Assembly (NCBI RefSeq): GCF_002214185.1
Contig: NZ_CP022161.1
Coordinates: forward strand, 3,533,767-3,597,766
Direction: 5' to 3'
DNA: 64,000 nt
Source of the DNA: Streptomyces capitiformicae
Lineage (GTDB): Bacteria > Actinomycetota > Actinomycetes > Streptomycetales > Streptomycetaceae
A program made the translations under genes and the position numbers. The notes below the pieces were generated by a model. That model saw nothing but the letters and a program-made list of their open reading frames with translations, was not told the origin of the DNA and made no database searches. Position 1 is the stretch's first letter, and every line of letters starts with the position of its first letter. Below, piece by piece: positions 1 through 8,446 of the stretch.

Positions 1-80
1 CCCCGGCCCGGCCCCGGAAATGCCGAAGACCCTGCCGGCGTGCGACGACGACAGGGCCCGGACGAAAGACGAAAGACGAC

Positions 81-410
81 CTACGCGGCGGAGCTGCTGC
101 TGGTGGAGGAGGAGCCGGAGGACGACGACTTCGAGTCGGACGACGAGGACGAAGTCGAGGTCGACGACGAGGAGGTCTTCGAGTCCGACGAGGACGAAGA
201 CGACTTCGACGCCGGGCTGCTGCTGGACGACGAGCCGCGGCTGTCGTTCCGGTAGAAGCCGGAGCCCTTGAAGACGATGCCGACCGCGGAGAACACCTTC
301 TTGAGGCGGCCATTGCAGCTGGGGCACTCGGTCAGGGCGTCGTCGGTGAACTTCTGCACCGCTTCGAGGCCCTCACCGCATTCGGTGCACTGGTACTGGT
401 ACGTCGGCAC
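81..410 (-). CDS. FmdB-family zinc ribbon protein
   Basis: A 109-residue protein. The N-terminus MPTYQYQC followed by CxxC (Cys8, Cys11) and a second CPSC pair (Cys29, Cys32) forms the FmdB/CxxC_CxxC_SSSS zinc ribbon; the conserved aromatic GSGFYRND segment follows. The remaining half is a low-complexity Ser-rich tail with Lys, Asp and Thr. I start at the GTG at 410, because the family begins right at PTYxYxC and GGAGG lies just upstream; an in-frame ATG at 434 falls inside the operator described next. The molecular role of the family is unknown; the name comes from a formamidase regulator. It lies downstream of the MFS gene on the same strand, with its own probable heat-shock operator. Confidence 0.88.
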   Translation of the reverse strand: MPTYQYQCTECGEGLEAVQKFTDDALTECPSCNGRLKKVFSAVGIVFKGSGFYRNDSRGSSSSSSPASKSSSSSSDSKTSSSSTSTSSSSSDSKSSSSGSSSTSSSSAA

Positions 411-421
411 TGGTCTTCCTC

Positions 422-448
422 CTGGCACTCTCACTCGATGAGTGCTAA
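422..448 (-). promoter_or_regulatory. CIRCE-like HrcA operator upstream of fmdB
   Basis: Plus-strand sequence reads CTGGCACTC, nine bases, GAGTGCTAA. This is the CIRCE layout (TTAGCACTC-N9-GAGTGCTAA): one arm is exact and the other has two mismatches, matching the CTGGCACTC variant I recall from actinobacterial groE operators. It ends 11 bases before the GTG start at 410, directly upstream of the Shine-Dalgarno. HrcA binding is inferred. Confidence 0.7.
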
Positions 449-479
449 CGACGGTCCATAGTGACCTATTCCCCGGGGA

Positions 480-1760
480 TCAGTCCACTGTCAGCGGCAC
501 TCGGTGACCGATGACACGTGCGACCGTACGGCTCCGGGGCCGCGTCGCGAGGCGCGAGCGCAGGGCAACGAGGGTCGCCAGCGCCAGTGCCGTACCGGCC
601 ATCGGGACCAGGAATCCGGCGCCGTCCCACAGCCGGTCCTCCAGCTGTCCGGCGGCCGTGACGGCGGCCGCCTGGCCGAGTGCGACCGCGCCGGTGAGCC
701 AGGTGAAGGCCTCGGTGCGGGCGCCCGCCGGGACCAGACCTTCGACCAGGGTGTAGCCGGTGATCAGGGCGGGGGCGATGCACATGCCGACCGCGAGGCC
801 GAGTGCGGCGAGGACGAGCGCGGAGTCGGCGGTCCACAGGGCGGAGGCCACCAGTGCGAGGGCCGCGTATCCGACGATCAGGCGCCGCTGCGGAGCCACC
901 TTCCAGGCGATCGCGCCGCAGACGAGGCCGGAGAGCATGTTGCCGGCGGCGAAGACGCCGTACAGGACGCCGTTCAGGCCGGGTTCGCCGATCGACTGGG
1001 AGAAGGCGGCGAGCGAGACCTGCATGCCGCCGAAGACGGAGCCGATGCCCAGGAAGGTGACGATCAGGACGCGCACCCCGGGGACGGACAGGGCGGAGGC
1101 GTGCTCCACGCGCGCGTGGGCCGTCGAGACGACCTTGGGCTGGGTGCTTCGCCGGGCCGCGAACAGCAGGCCGCCGATCAGGGTGAGCGCGGCCTCCGTG
1201 AGCAGTCCGGCGGCGGGGTGCACGGCGGTGCACAGCGCGGTCGCGAGCAGCGGGCCGAGTACGAAGGTCAGCTCGTCGGTGACGGACTCGAAGGCCGCGG
1301 CGGTAGTCATCAGGGGCGAGTCCTGGAGCTTGACGCCCCAGCGGGCCCGCACCATGGGCCCGACCTGCGGCACTGAAGCGCCCGTCGGCACGGCGGCGGC
1401 GAACAGCGCCCACAGGGGGGCGCCCGCGAGCGCCAGCGCCGTCAGGGACAGGCCCGCCACCCCGTGCACGAAGACGCCCGGGATCAGGACGGCGCGCTGA
1501 CCATAGCGGTCGGCCAGACGGCCGCTGTAGGGGGCGAACAGCGCCATGGAGACACCGGTGACGGCGGCGACGGCGCCGGCCGCCCCGTACGAGCCGGTGG
1601 TGTGCTGCACCAGCAGCACGATGGAGAGCGTCAGCATCGCGAACGGCTGGCGGGCCGCGAAGCCGGGGAGGAGGAACGTCCAGGCGCCACGGGTGCGCAG
1701 CAGTTGCCTGTAGCCCGGGCGGGACGTCTTCGAGGTGTTCGAGGTGACCGTGGATGCCAC
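480..1760 (-). CDS. MFS transporter
   Basis: A 426-residue integral membrane protein with about 12 hydrophobic segments. The cytoplasmic loop GRLADRYGQR is MFS motif A between helices 2 and 3, and a central hydrophilic stretch (around RRSTQPKVVSTAHARVEH) divides the two six-helix halves. This is the size and layout of single-component drug/metabolite exporters of the plasma membrane. The GTG start at 1760 has AAAGG seven bases upstream. No substrate can be assigned from sequence. The fmdB-like gene follows in the same direction, about 70 bases away, but has its own operator. Confidence 0.85.
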   Translation of the reverse strand: MASTVTSNTSKTSRPGYRQLLRTRGAWTFLLPGFAARQPFAMLTLSIVLLVQHTTGSYGAAGAVAAVTGVSMALFAPYSGRLADRYGQRAVLIPGVFVHGVAGLSLTALALAGAPLWALFAAAVPTGASVPQVGPMVRARWGVKLQDSPLMTTAAAFESVTDELTFVLGPLLATALCTAVHPAAGLLTEAALTLIGGLLFAARRSTQPKVVSTAHARVEHASALSVPGVRVLIVTFLGIGSVFGGMQVSLAAFSQSIGEPGLNGVLYGVFAAGNMLSGLVCGAIAWKVAPQRRLIVGYAALALVASALWTADSALVLAALGLAVGMCIAPALITGYTLVEGLVPAGARTEAFTWLTGAVALGQAAAVTAAGQLEDRLWDGAGFLVPMAGTALALATLVALRSRLATRPRSRTVARVIGHRVPLTVD

Positions 1761-2041
1761 GGCCGTGCCTTTCCGCCGCCTGGTAGCGCGGTCCCCGGTG
1801 CCTGGGGATCGGGCGCCGAGAGCTGTCCTCTTGCGCTACTGCGGTAGATGCCGGCGCCCGCTGCGAGGGGCGTCCCGACCGCCATACGGTCGCGCCAGCT
1901 CTGCTTCAGACAGAGTTGGTCCGATCAAGTTGCGCCTTCATCGTACAGGGCCAGCAGTCGGGTGACCTGTGAAAATAAGCACCATGGGCGGCCATGCCTG
2001 TGATTCCAGAGGGTGTGAACACTATGAAACACTCCCTTAAC

Positions 2042-2176
2042 GACCTTCGCATCAACGACCTTCCCGTCAACGACCTTCGCGTCAACGACCTTCGCGTCAA
2101 CGACCTTCCCGTCAACGACCTTCGCGTCAACGACCTTCGCGTCAACGACCTTCGCGTCAACGACCTCCCCGTTGAT
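2042..2176. repeat. 15-bp tandem repeat, nine units
   Basis: Nine head-to-tail units of GACCTTCGCGTCAAC with C/G and A/G variants, the last one degenerate. It lies at the 3' end of the antiporter gene (stop at 2157). The unit length is a multiple of three, so each frame gives a pentapeptide repeat: NDLRV/NDLPV on the plus strand (open from ATG 2024 to 2248) and VVDAK/VVDGK on the minus strand, one frame off the antiporter. The rest of the 1761-2156 interval, upstream of the MFS gene, shows no other feature. Confidence 0.9.
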
Positions 2177-3686
2177 GACCTCGCCCGTTCCCGTTGTTCC
2201 CCGCCCCCAGCCACCCGGCCAGCTTGCCGCCCTGGCCGACGGCCCTGAGGCGGCGTTCCGCGCTGTCGCGGACGGGGTCCGTGGCGACGACGAGGAGTTC
2301 GTCGCCGCGCCGCAGCACCGTCGTCGGGAGCGGCACGAAGGACTTGCCGTCGCGGACGACGAGGGTGACGGCGGCGCCCGCGGGCAGCCGCAGTTCGTTG
2401 ACCTCGACGCCGTGCATACGGGACTTCTCCGGGATGGCGACGGACAGCAGATGGCCGCGCAGCCGCTCCAGGGGCGCCGACTCGATGCCGAGGTCGGCGG
2501 CCTCGTCGCCGGCGCCACCGAGGCGCAGTGTGCGGGCCAGCCAGGGCAGGGTCGGCCCCTGGACGAGCGTGTAGACCACGACCAGGACGAAGACGATGTT
2601 GAAGATCCGGCGGCTGCCCTCGATCTCGCTCACCATGGGGATCGTCGCCAGGATGATGGGCACCGCGCCGCGCAGTCCGGCCCAGGACAGCAGTGTCTGT
2701 TCCCGCCAGGGGATGCGGAACGGCGTCAGCGCGACGACGACGCTCAGCGGTCGGGCAACCATGGTGAGCACCAGGCCGATGACGAGCGCGGGCCAGATGT
2801 CGTCGCCCATCTCGTGCGGGGTGACGAGCAGGCCGAGCAGGACGAACATGCCGATCTGGGCGATCCAGCCGACCCCTTCGGCGAAGCCGCGGGTGGCTGG
2901 CCAGTGCGGCAGCTTGGAGTTGCCGAGGACCACGGAGGCCAGGTAGACGGCGAGGAAGCCGCTGCCGTGGGCGAGCGCGCCGGCCGCGTACGCGGTGACG
3001 GCGATGGCCATGACGGCGATCGGGTAGAGGCCGGAGGCGGGCAGTGCCACGTGCCGCAGGCCGTACGCGCCGAGCCAGCCCGAGGCGAGGCCGATGGCCG
3101 CGCCTATGGCCAGCTCCAGGGCTATGACGCCGATCAGGACGTACCAGTGTTCGACAGGACCGGACGCGGAGAGCGCGACGACGAGGATGACCACCGGGGC
3201 GTCGTTGAAGCCGGACTCGGCCTCCAAAGTGCCCATCAAGCGCGCGGGGAGGGGGATTCTGCGCAGCACCGAGAAGACGGCCGCCGCGTCCGTGGAGGAC
3301 ACCACCGCGCCGATGATGAGTGCCTGACGCCACTCCAGCCCGATCAGGTAGTGCGCGCCCGCCGCCGTGACGCCGACGCTCACCGCGACGCCGACCAGTG
3401 CCAGCGAGGCGGCAGCCGACAGTGCCGGCTTGACTTCCTTCCACTTCGTGCCTAGGCCGCCCTCCGCCAGGATCACGACGAGGGCCGCGTAGCCGATGAC
3501 CTGGGTCAGCTCGGCGTTGTTGAAGTGGATGTCGCCGATGCCGTCCTGGCCCATGGCGACGCCGATGCCCAGGTAGACGAGCAGGCTGGGGAGCCCGCTG
3601 CGCGACGAGATCCGGACCGCGGCGACCGCGATGAGCAGGACGAGCGAGCAGACGAGCAGGAGCTGGTTGAGGTCGTGGACAGTCAG
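2157..3686 (-). CDS. Potassium/sodium:proton antiporter, CPA1 family, with RCK_C-like C-terminal domain
   Basis: About 509 residues. The first 370 residues are a CPA1/NhaP-type exchanger with roughly 12 membrane segments, including a VVSSTDAAAVFSVL segment (the STDAA element of K+/H+ antiporters) and the WAGLRGAVPIILA motif. A soluble TrkA_C/RCK_C-like module (LRLPAGAAVTLVVRDG) ends the protein, as in NhaP2/CvrA proteins. It exchanges cations for protons at the cytoplasmic membrane. I start at CTG 3686, because LTVHDLNQLLL is where the hydrophobic family N-terminus begins and GAGAAAGG lies upstream; an in-frame ATG at 3812 adds 42 poorly fitting residues. The tail ends at the first unit of the 15-bp repeat; a one-base frame change there would add a VVDAK-repeat tail. 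Confidence 0.85.
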   Translation of the reverse strand: MTVHDLNQLLLVCSLVLLIAVAAVRISSRSGLPSLLVYLGIGVAMGQDGIGDIHFNNAELTQVIGYAALVVILAEGGLGTKWKEVKPALSAAASLALVGVAVSVGVTAAGAHYLIGLEWRQALIIGAVVSSTDAAAVFSVLRRIPLPARLMGTLEAESGFNDAPVVILVVALSASGPVEHWYVLIGVIALELAIGAAIGLASGWLGAYGLRHVALPASGLYPIAVMAIAVTAYAAGALAHGSGFLAVYLASVVLGNSKLPHWPATRGFAEGVGWIAQIGMFVLLGLLVTPHEMGDDIWPALVIGLVLTMVARPLSVVVALTPFRIPWREQTLLSWAGLRGAVPIILATIPMVSEIEGSRRIFNIVFVLVVVYTLVQGPTLPWLARTLRLGGAGDEAADLGIESAPLERLRGHLLSVAIPEKSRMHGVEVNELRLPAGAAVTLVVRDGKSFVPLPTTVLRRGDELLVVATDPVRDSAERRLRAVGQGGKLAGWLGAGNNGNGRGHQRGGR

Positions 3687-3944
3687 GGGGGCCGCACCTT
3701 TCTCGCCGATCAGGGCAGTACCCGTACTCTCCGACGTTTCTCGGACAGAGCACGGCAAGTACTTCGTTACCTTACCTAACTCTTGACGATTTCTTGACGC
3801 TTTCCGGTGCATGATCGAACGTCCGGCCGCGCCAGTTCCCGACTCCGCGTCAAGTCGTGTCGGGCCCTGCGCCTATGGTTGCTCCAGCGTTCAGTACAAA
3901 GCACAGCCCGACCTGCCGCTCGTGTTAGGACAGCAAGGACAGCG

Positions 3945-6770
3945 ATGCCCCCCAACACCACCGCCTCCTCCGGCCAGCAGTCCGGCAAGTCCGGCAGGAA
4001 GAAGGGGCGCAAAGCCCGTCTTCTCCTGATCGTCCTGGTCCTGGCCATCATCGGAGGCGTCGGATACGGGGCGTTCTGGTCCGTCAGCACGGTCCGTGCC
4101 TCCTTCCCGCAGACCAAGGGCTCGATAACCCTGGACGGCCTCGCCGGTCCGGTGGACGTCAAGCGCGACAGCCACGGGATCCCGCAGATCTACGCCTCCT
4201 CCGACGAGGACCTCTTCATGGCGCAGGGCTATGTCCAGGCGCAGGACCGGTTCTACGAGATGGACGTGCGCCGCCACATGACGGCCGGCCGCCTCTCGGA
4301 GATGTTCGGCGAGGACCAGGTCGACATCGACGAGTTCCTGCGCACCCTCGGCTGGCACCGGATCGCCGAGGAGGAGTACAAGAGCGTCCTGTCCGCCGAG
4401 ACGAAGAAGTACCTCGACGCGTACGCCAAGGGTGTCAACGCCTACCTCGCCGGCAAGAGCGGCGAGGAGATCTCCCTGGAGTACGCGGCCCTCGGCTTCG
4501 AGAACGACTACAGGCCCGAGGAGTGGACCCCGGTCGACTCGGTCGCCTGGCTGAAGGCGATGGCCTGGGACCTGCGCGGCAATATGCAGGACGAGATCGA
4601 CCGTGCCCTGATGACCAGCCGCCTCGGCCCGCAGCAGATCGCCGACCTGTACCCGCAGTACCCGTACGCCCGCAACAAGGTGATCGTGCAGGAGGGTGCG
4701 TACGACGAGATCAACAAGGTCTGGTCCGACGACTCGCACTCGTCCCAGTCCCAGTCGTCGCAGAGCACCGACGGCTCCACGCAGGGCACCGGCGGCACGG
4801 GAACGGGCACGGGCACAGCTGCTGGTGCCTCCACGGACTCCGGGGCGCTCCAGACCCAGCTGACGGGCCTCTACGACGCCCTTGAGGACCTGCCCGAGGC
4901 CGTCGGTGTGAACGGCAACGGCATCGGCTCCAATTCCTGGGTCGTCTCCGGCGACCACACCATCACCGGCAAGCCGCTGCTCGCCAACGACCCGCACCTG
5001 TCGGCCCAGCTGCCGTCGGTCTGGTACCAGATGGGCCTGCACTGCAAGTCGGTCTCCGAGAAGTGCCGGTACGACGTGGCCGGCTACACCTTCTCGGGCA
5101 TGCCCGGCGTGGTGATCGGCCACAACGCGGACATCGCCTGGGGCATGACCAACTCCGGTGTCGACGTCACCGACCTCTACCTGGAGAAGCTCACCGGCGA
5201 CGGCTACGAGTACGACGGCAAGGTCAAGCCCTTCGACACCCGCGAGGAGACCATCGAGGTCGCCGGCGGCACGTCCAAGAAGATCGTCGTCCGCACCACC
5301 AACAACGGCCCCCTGCTGTCCGACCGCGACGACGAGCTCGTCCAGGTCGGCAAGAAGGCCGGCGTCGACCAGAACGCCCCCGACCGCGGCGACGGCTACG
5401 GCATCGCCCTGCGCTGGACCGCGCTCGACGCCGGCACCACCATGGACGCCGTCTTCGCGGTGAACAGGGCCGCGAACTGGAAGGACTTCCGCAAGGCCGC
5501 CGCCCTGTTCGACGTCCCCTCGCAGAACCTGGTCTACGCCGACACCAAGGGCAACATCGGCTACACGCTGCCCGGCAAGATCCCCGCGCGCGCGGAGGGC
5601 CATGACGGCTCCGTCCCGGCGCCGGGCTGGGACCCCAAGTACAGCTGGGGGCCCGAAGGCACCAAGGACAACAAGAGGGACGACTACCTCAAGCAGGACG
5701 AGCTGCCCTACGAGTACAACCCGTCCCGCGGCTACATCGTCACCGCCAACCAGGCCGTCGTCGGCAAGGACTACCCGTACACGCTCACCACCGACTGGGG
5801 CTACGGCACGCGCGCGCAGCGCATCACCAGCCTCATCGAGTCGAAGATCAAGGGCGGCGGGAAGATCTCCACCGAGGACATGCGGCAGATGCAGATGGAC
5901 AACAGCAGCGAGATCGCCAAGCTGCTCGTGCCGCTGCTGCTCAAGATCGACGTCGACGACAAGCACGTCCGCGAGGCGCAGAAGCTCCTGGAGGGCTGGG
6001 ACTACACCCAGGACGCCGACTCGGCGGCCGCCGCGTACTTCAACTCGGTCTGGCGCAACATCCTCAAGCTCGCCTTCGGCAACAAGCTGCCCAAGGAGCT
6101 TCGGGTCGAGGGCCAGTGCCTGTCGGTCGAGCCGGTCGACACCACCGGACCGGCGGACGAGGACCAGAAGGTGCGCGAGTGTGGCCAGCGCGAGGCCGAC
6201 CAGGCGCAGCCGGACGGTGGTGACCGCTGGTTCGAGGTGGTCCGCCGGATCATCGACGACCAGGACAACGCCTGGTGGTCGACCGAGAAGACGCGCACCC
6301 AGAAGGCCGTGGACTCCCGTGACGAGCTGTTCAAGCGCGCCATGCGGGACGCCCGTTGGGAGCTGACCGCCAAGCTCGGCAAGGACATCGACACCTGGAG
6401 CTGGGGCCGGCTGCACCGCCTGTTCCTGAAGAACCAGACCCTCGGCACCGAAGGCCCCGGTTTCCTGCAGTACATGCTCAACCGCGGCCCCTGGAAGCTC
6501 GGCGGCGGCGAGGCCACGGCCAACGCGACCGGCTGGAACGCGGCCGGCGGCTACGGGGTCGTCTGGGTGCCCTCGATGCGCATGGTGGTGAACCTCGGGG
6601 ACCTCGACAAGTCCAAGTGGATCAACCTCACCGGCGCCTCCGGACACGCCTACAGCCCCCACTACACCGACCAGACCGACAAGTGGGCCAAGGGCGAGCT
6701 GCTGACCTGGTACTTCTCGGACAAGGCGGTCGGCGACAACGCCAGCGACACGCTGCTGCTCAAACCGTGA
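3945..6770 (+). CDS. Penicillin acylase family protein (Ntn-hydrolase), membrane-anchored
   Basis: A 941-residue protein. A Lys/Arg-rich N-terminus and one hydrophobic segment (about residues 24-46) give export or anchoring. The alpha-chain region (SHGIPQIYASSDEDLFMAQGYVQAQDRF) is followed by a Ser/Gly/Thr-rich spacer (about 264-305) and then the beta-chain start GIG|SNSWVVSG, in which Ser329 would become the catalytic N-terminal nucleophile after autocleavage. The family cleaves amides: beta-lactam side chains, acyl-homoserine lactones or lipopeptides. The real substrate cannot be told. I start at ATG 3945 because the frame upstream does not look like family sequence. The gene is divergent from the antiporter and ends at a strong hairpin. 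Confidence 0.92.
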   Translation: MPPNTTASSGQQSGKSGRKKGRKARLLLIVLVLAIIGGVGYGAFWSVSTVRASFPQTKGSITLDGLAGPVDVKRDSHGIPQIYASSDEDLFMAQGYVQAQDRFYEMDVRRHMTAGRLSEMFGEDQVDIDEFLRTLGWHRIAEEEYKSVLSAETKKYLDAYAKGVNAYLAGKSGEEISLEYAALGFENDYRPEEWTPVDSVAWLKAMAWDLRGNMQDEIDRALMTSRLGPQQIADLYPQYPYARNKVIVQEGAYDEINKVWSDDSHSSQSQSSQSTDGSTQGTGGTGTGTGTAAGASTDSGALQTQLTGLYDALEDLPEAVGVNGNGIGSNSWVVSGDHTITGKPLLANDPHLSAQLPSVWYQMGLHCKSVSEKCRYDVAGYTFSGMPGVVIGHNADIAWGMTNSGVDVTDLYLEKLTGDGYEYDGKVKPFDTREETIEVAGGTSKKIVVRTTNNGPLLSDRDDELVQVGKKAGVDQNAPDRGDGYGIALRWTALDAGTTMDAVFAVNRAANWKDFRKAAALFDVPSQNLVYADTKGNIGYTLPGKIPARAEGHDGSVPAPGWDPKYSWGPEGTKDNKRDDYLKQDELPYEYNPSRGYIVTANQAVVGKDYPYTLTTDWGYGTRAQRITSLIESKIKGGGKISTEDMRQMQMDNSSEIAKLLVPLLLKIDVDDKHVREAQKLLEGWDYTQDADSAAAAYFNSVWRNILKLAFGNKLPKELRVEGQCLSVEPVDTTGPADEDQKVRECGQREADQAQPDGGDRWFEVVRRIIDDQDNAWWSTEKTRTQKAVDSRDELFKRAMRDARWELTAKLGKDIDTWSWGRLHRLFLKNQTLGTEGPGFLQYMLNRGPWKLGGGEATANATGWNAAGGYGVVWVPSMRMVVNLGDLDKSKWINLTGASGHAYSPHYTDQTDKWAKGELLTWYFSDKAVGDNASDTLLLKP

Positions 6771-6787
6771 TCCCCGGCTAGCGACAA

Positions 6788-6819
6788 AACGGCCTCCACG
6801 CGCACGCGTGGAGGCCGTT
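6788..6819. terminator. Bidirectional hairpin terminator
   Basis: Perfect inverted repeat with arms AACGGCCTCCACGCG and its complement, only two bases between them (so the top of the stem must open). It sits between the convergent penicillin acylase and cyclo-ligase genes, 18 bases after one stop and 8 before the other. There is no long T tract, as usual in Streptomyces. Confidence 0.8.
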
Positions 6820-6826
6820 CTCGTGG

Positions 6827-7441
6827 TCAGACGAAGCGGCGCACCCCCGAAGGGGTCACCACCGCGTGCACCGGCCGGTCGTGTTCCTCCTCCGGGACCC
6901 GCTCGACGACCTCCGAGTCGTACAGGAGCACCACCAGGGCCGGATCGGCGCCCGCGCGCTCCAGGCGGGCGAGGACGCGGTCGTAGGAGCCGCCGCCGCG
7001 GCCGAGGCGCATGCCGCGCGCGTCGACGGCGAGGCCCGGCAGCAGCACGACGTCGGCGCCGGTCACGGCGTCGGGGCCGAGGCGCTCGCCCACGGGCTCC
7101 AGCAGGGTCATGCGGCCGCCGCCGTGTTGCACGCGCGCGAGGGAGCCCTCGCCGTCGTATACGCCCCAGTCCAGATCGTTGTCGGGCAGCAGGACCGGGA
7201 GCAGGACGCGCACCCCGCGTGCGCGGAGCGCGTCGAGGAGCGCGAGGGTGCCCGGTTCGCTCCCCACGGCGACGTACGCGGCGACCGAGCGCGCGTGCGC
7301 CAGCTCGGGCAGATCCAGGGCCCGGGCGGCAAGGGCCTCCGTCGTTTTCCGGACGTCATCCTGTGTCAACCCTTTCCTCACCAGGAGGAACTCTCGCCGC
7401 AACATTCGCTTGGCAGACTCCGGTTCGCGCCTCATCCTGCT
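6827..7441 (-). CDS. 5-formyltetrahydrofolate cyclo-ligase
   Basis: A 204-residue cytosolic enzyme converting 5-formyl-THF plus ATP to 5,10-methenyl-THF. Diagnostic features are the N-terminal basic helix KRMLRREFLLVRKGL, the YVAVGSEPGT strand/loop, the substrate-binding LLPGLAVDARGMRLGRGGGSYDR block and a C-terminal HAVVTPSGVRRF. Length is usual for the family. I chose GTG 7441, since GGAG lies six bases upstream; the longer frame (to 7732) runs into the divergent galU gene. Transcribed away from galU, an arrangement common in actinobacteria, and converges on the hairpin at 6788. Confidence 0.93.
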   Translation of the reverse strand, partial: SRMRREPESAKRMLRREFLLVRKGLTQDDVRKTTEALAARALDLPELAHARSVAAYVAVGSEPGTLALLDALRARGVRVLLPVLLPDNDLDWGVYDGEGSLARVQHGGGRMTLLEPVGERLGPDAVTGADVVLLPGLAVDARGMRLGRGGGSYDRVLARLERAGADPALVVLLYDSEVVERVPEEEHDRPVHAVVTPSGVRRFV

Positions 7442-7538
7442 CACAGGTTGCTCCAGTACAGTTCGTAATCGGCTCATATGAGAGCGAATTAATTGGAGCC
7501 ACAGATTCCCCTCAAAGGCACCGGATATGGTTGCCGCC

Positions 7539-8441
7539 ATGACTGAGGTGAACCCCAGGATCAGCAAGGCTGTCATCCCCGCCGCGGGTCTCGGAACCCG
7601 CTTCCTGCCGGCGACCAAGGCCACTCCCAAGGAGATGTTGCCGGTCGTGGACAAGCCGGCGATCCAGTACGTGGTCGAAGAGGCCGCATCGGCGGGGCTC
7701 GACGACGTCCTGATGATCACCGGCCGCAACAAGCGCCCCCTCGAGGACCACTTCGACCGGAACTACGAGCTGGAGTCGGCCCTGCAGAAGAAGGGCGACG
7801 CCGGCCGGCTGTCCAAGGTCCAGGAGTCCAGCGACCTCGCGACCATCCACTACGTCCGCCAGGGCGACCCCAAGGGCCTCGGTCACGCCGTCCTGTGCGC
7901 CGCCCCGCACGTGGGCAACGAGCCCTTCGCGGTCCTCCTCGGCGACGACCTGATCGACCCGCGCGACCCCCTCCTCAAGCGCATGGTCGAGGTCCAGGAG
8001 CAGCACGGCGGCAGCGTCATCGCGCTCATGGAGGTCGCACCCGAGCAGATCCACCTCTACGGCTGTGCGGCCGTGGAGGCCACCGAGGACGGCGACGTCG
8101 TCAAGGTGACGGGCATGGTCGAGAAGCCGGACCCGGCCGACGCCCCGTCGAACTACGCGATCATCGGCCGCTACGTCCTCGCCCCGCAGATCTTCGAGGT
8201 CCTGCGCAAGACCGAGCCGGGCCGCGGCGGCGAGATCCAGCTCACCGACGCCCTCCAGCAGCTCGCCGCCGACGAGAAGGTCGGCGGACCCGTGCACGGC
8301 GTCGTCTTCAAGGGCCGACGCTATGACACCGGCGACCGCGGCGACTATCTGCGTGCCATTGTCAGGCTCGCGTGCGAACGTGAAGACCTGGGCCCGGACT
8401 TCCGGACCTGGCTTCGCAGTTACGTAGCCGAGGAGATGTAG
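7539..8441 (+). CDS. galU: UTP--glucose-1-phosphate uridylyltransferase
   Basis: About 300 residues. Makes UDP-glucose from UTP and glucose-1-phosphate, for cell-wall, capsule and trehalose/glycan precursors. The nucleotide-binding signature [20 protein letters not shown] starts around residue 12; GLGHAVLCA, the GDD metal-binding motif (VLLGDDLID) and [19 protein letters not shown] follow, as in GalU. The start is placed at ATG 7539 by comparison with family N-termini ([12 protein letters not shown]); an upstream ATG at 7527 has AAAGG eight bases ahead and could be used instead, adding four residues. First gene of a run with Glp, moaC, mogA and a GNAT gene; Glp follows after five bases. Confidence 0.95.
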   Translation: MTEVNPRISKAVIPAAGLGTRFLPATKATPKEMLPVVDKPAIQYVVEEAASAGLDDVLMITGRNKRPLEDHFDRNYELESALQKKGDAGRLSKVQESSDLATIHYVRQGDPKGLGHAVLCAAPHVGNEPFAVLLGDDLIDPRDPLLKRMVEVQEQHGGSVIALMEVAPEQIHLYGCAAVEATEDGDVVKVTGMVEKPDPADAPSNYAIIGRYVLAPQIFEVLRKTEPGRGGEIQLTDALQQLAADEKVGGPVHGVVFKGRRYDTGDRGDYLRAIVRLACEREDLGPDFRTWLRSYVAEEM

Positions 8442-8446
8442 CCACT

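Noticed and set aside
40..255. Acidic plus-strand peptide (EEEPEDDDFESDDEDE)
   Set aside because: It is the reverse reading of the Ser-rich tail of the fmdB-like gene and has no ribosome binding site.
2024..2248. Pentapeptide-like NDLRV protein as a separate gene
   Set aside because: It overlaps the antiporter end antisense and has only a weak ribosome binding site, so it is not listed as a gene, only as part of the repeat finding.
3891..6662. A 923-residue minus-strand open frame
   Set aside because: It is antisense to the penicillin acylase gene; in high-GC DNA such frames arise from codon bias, and the translation has no motif.
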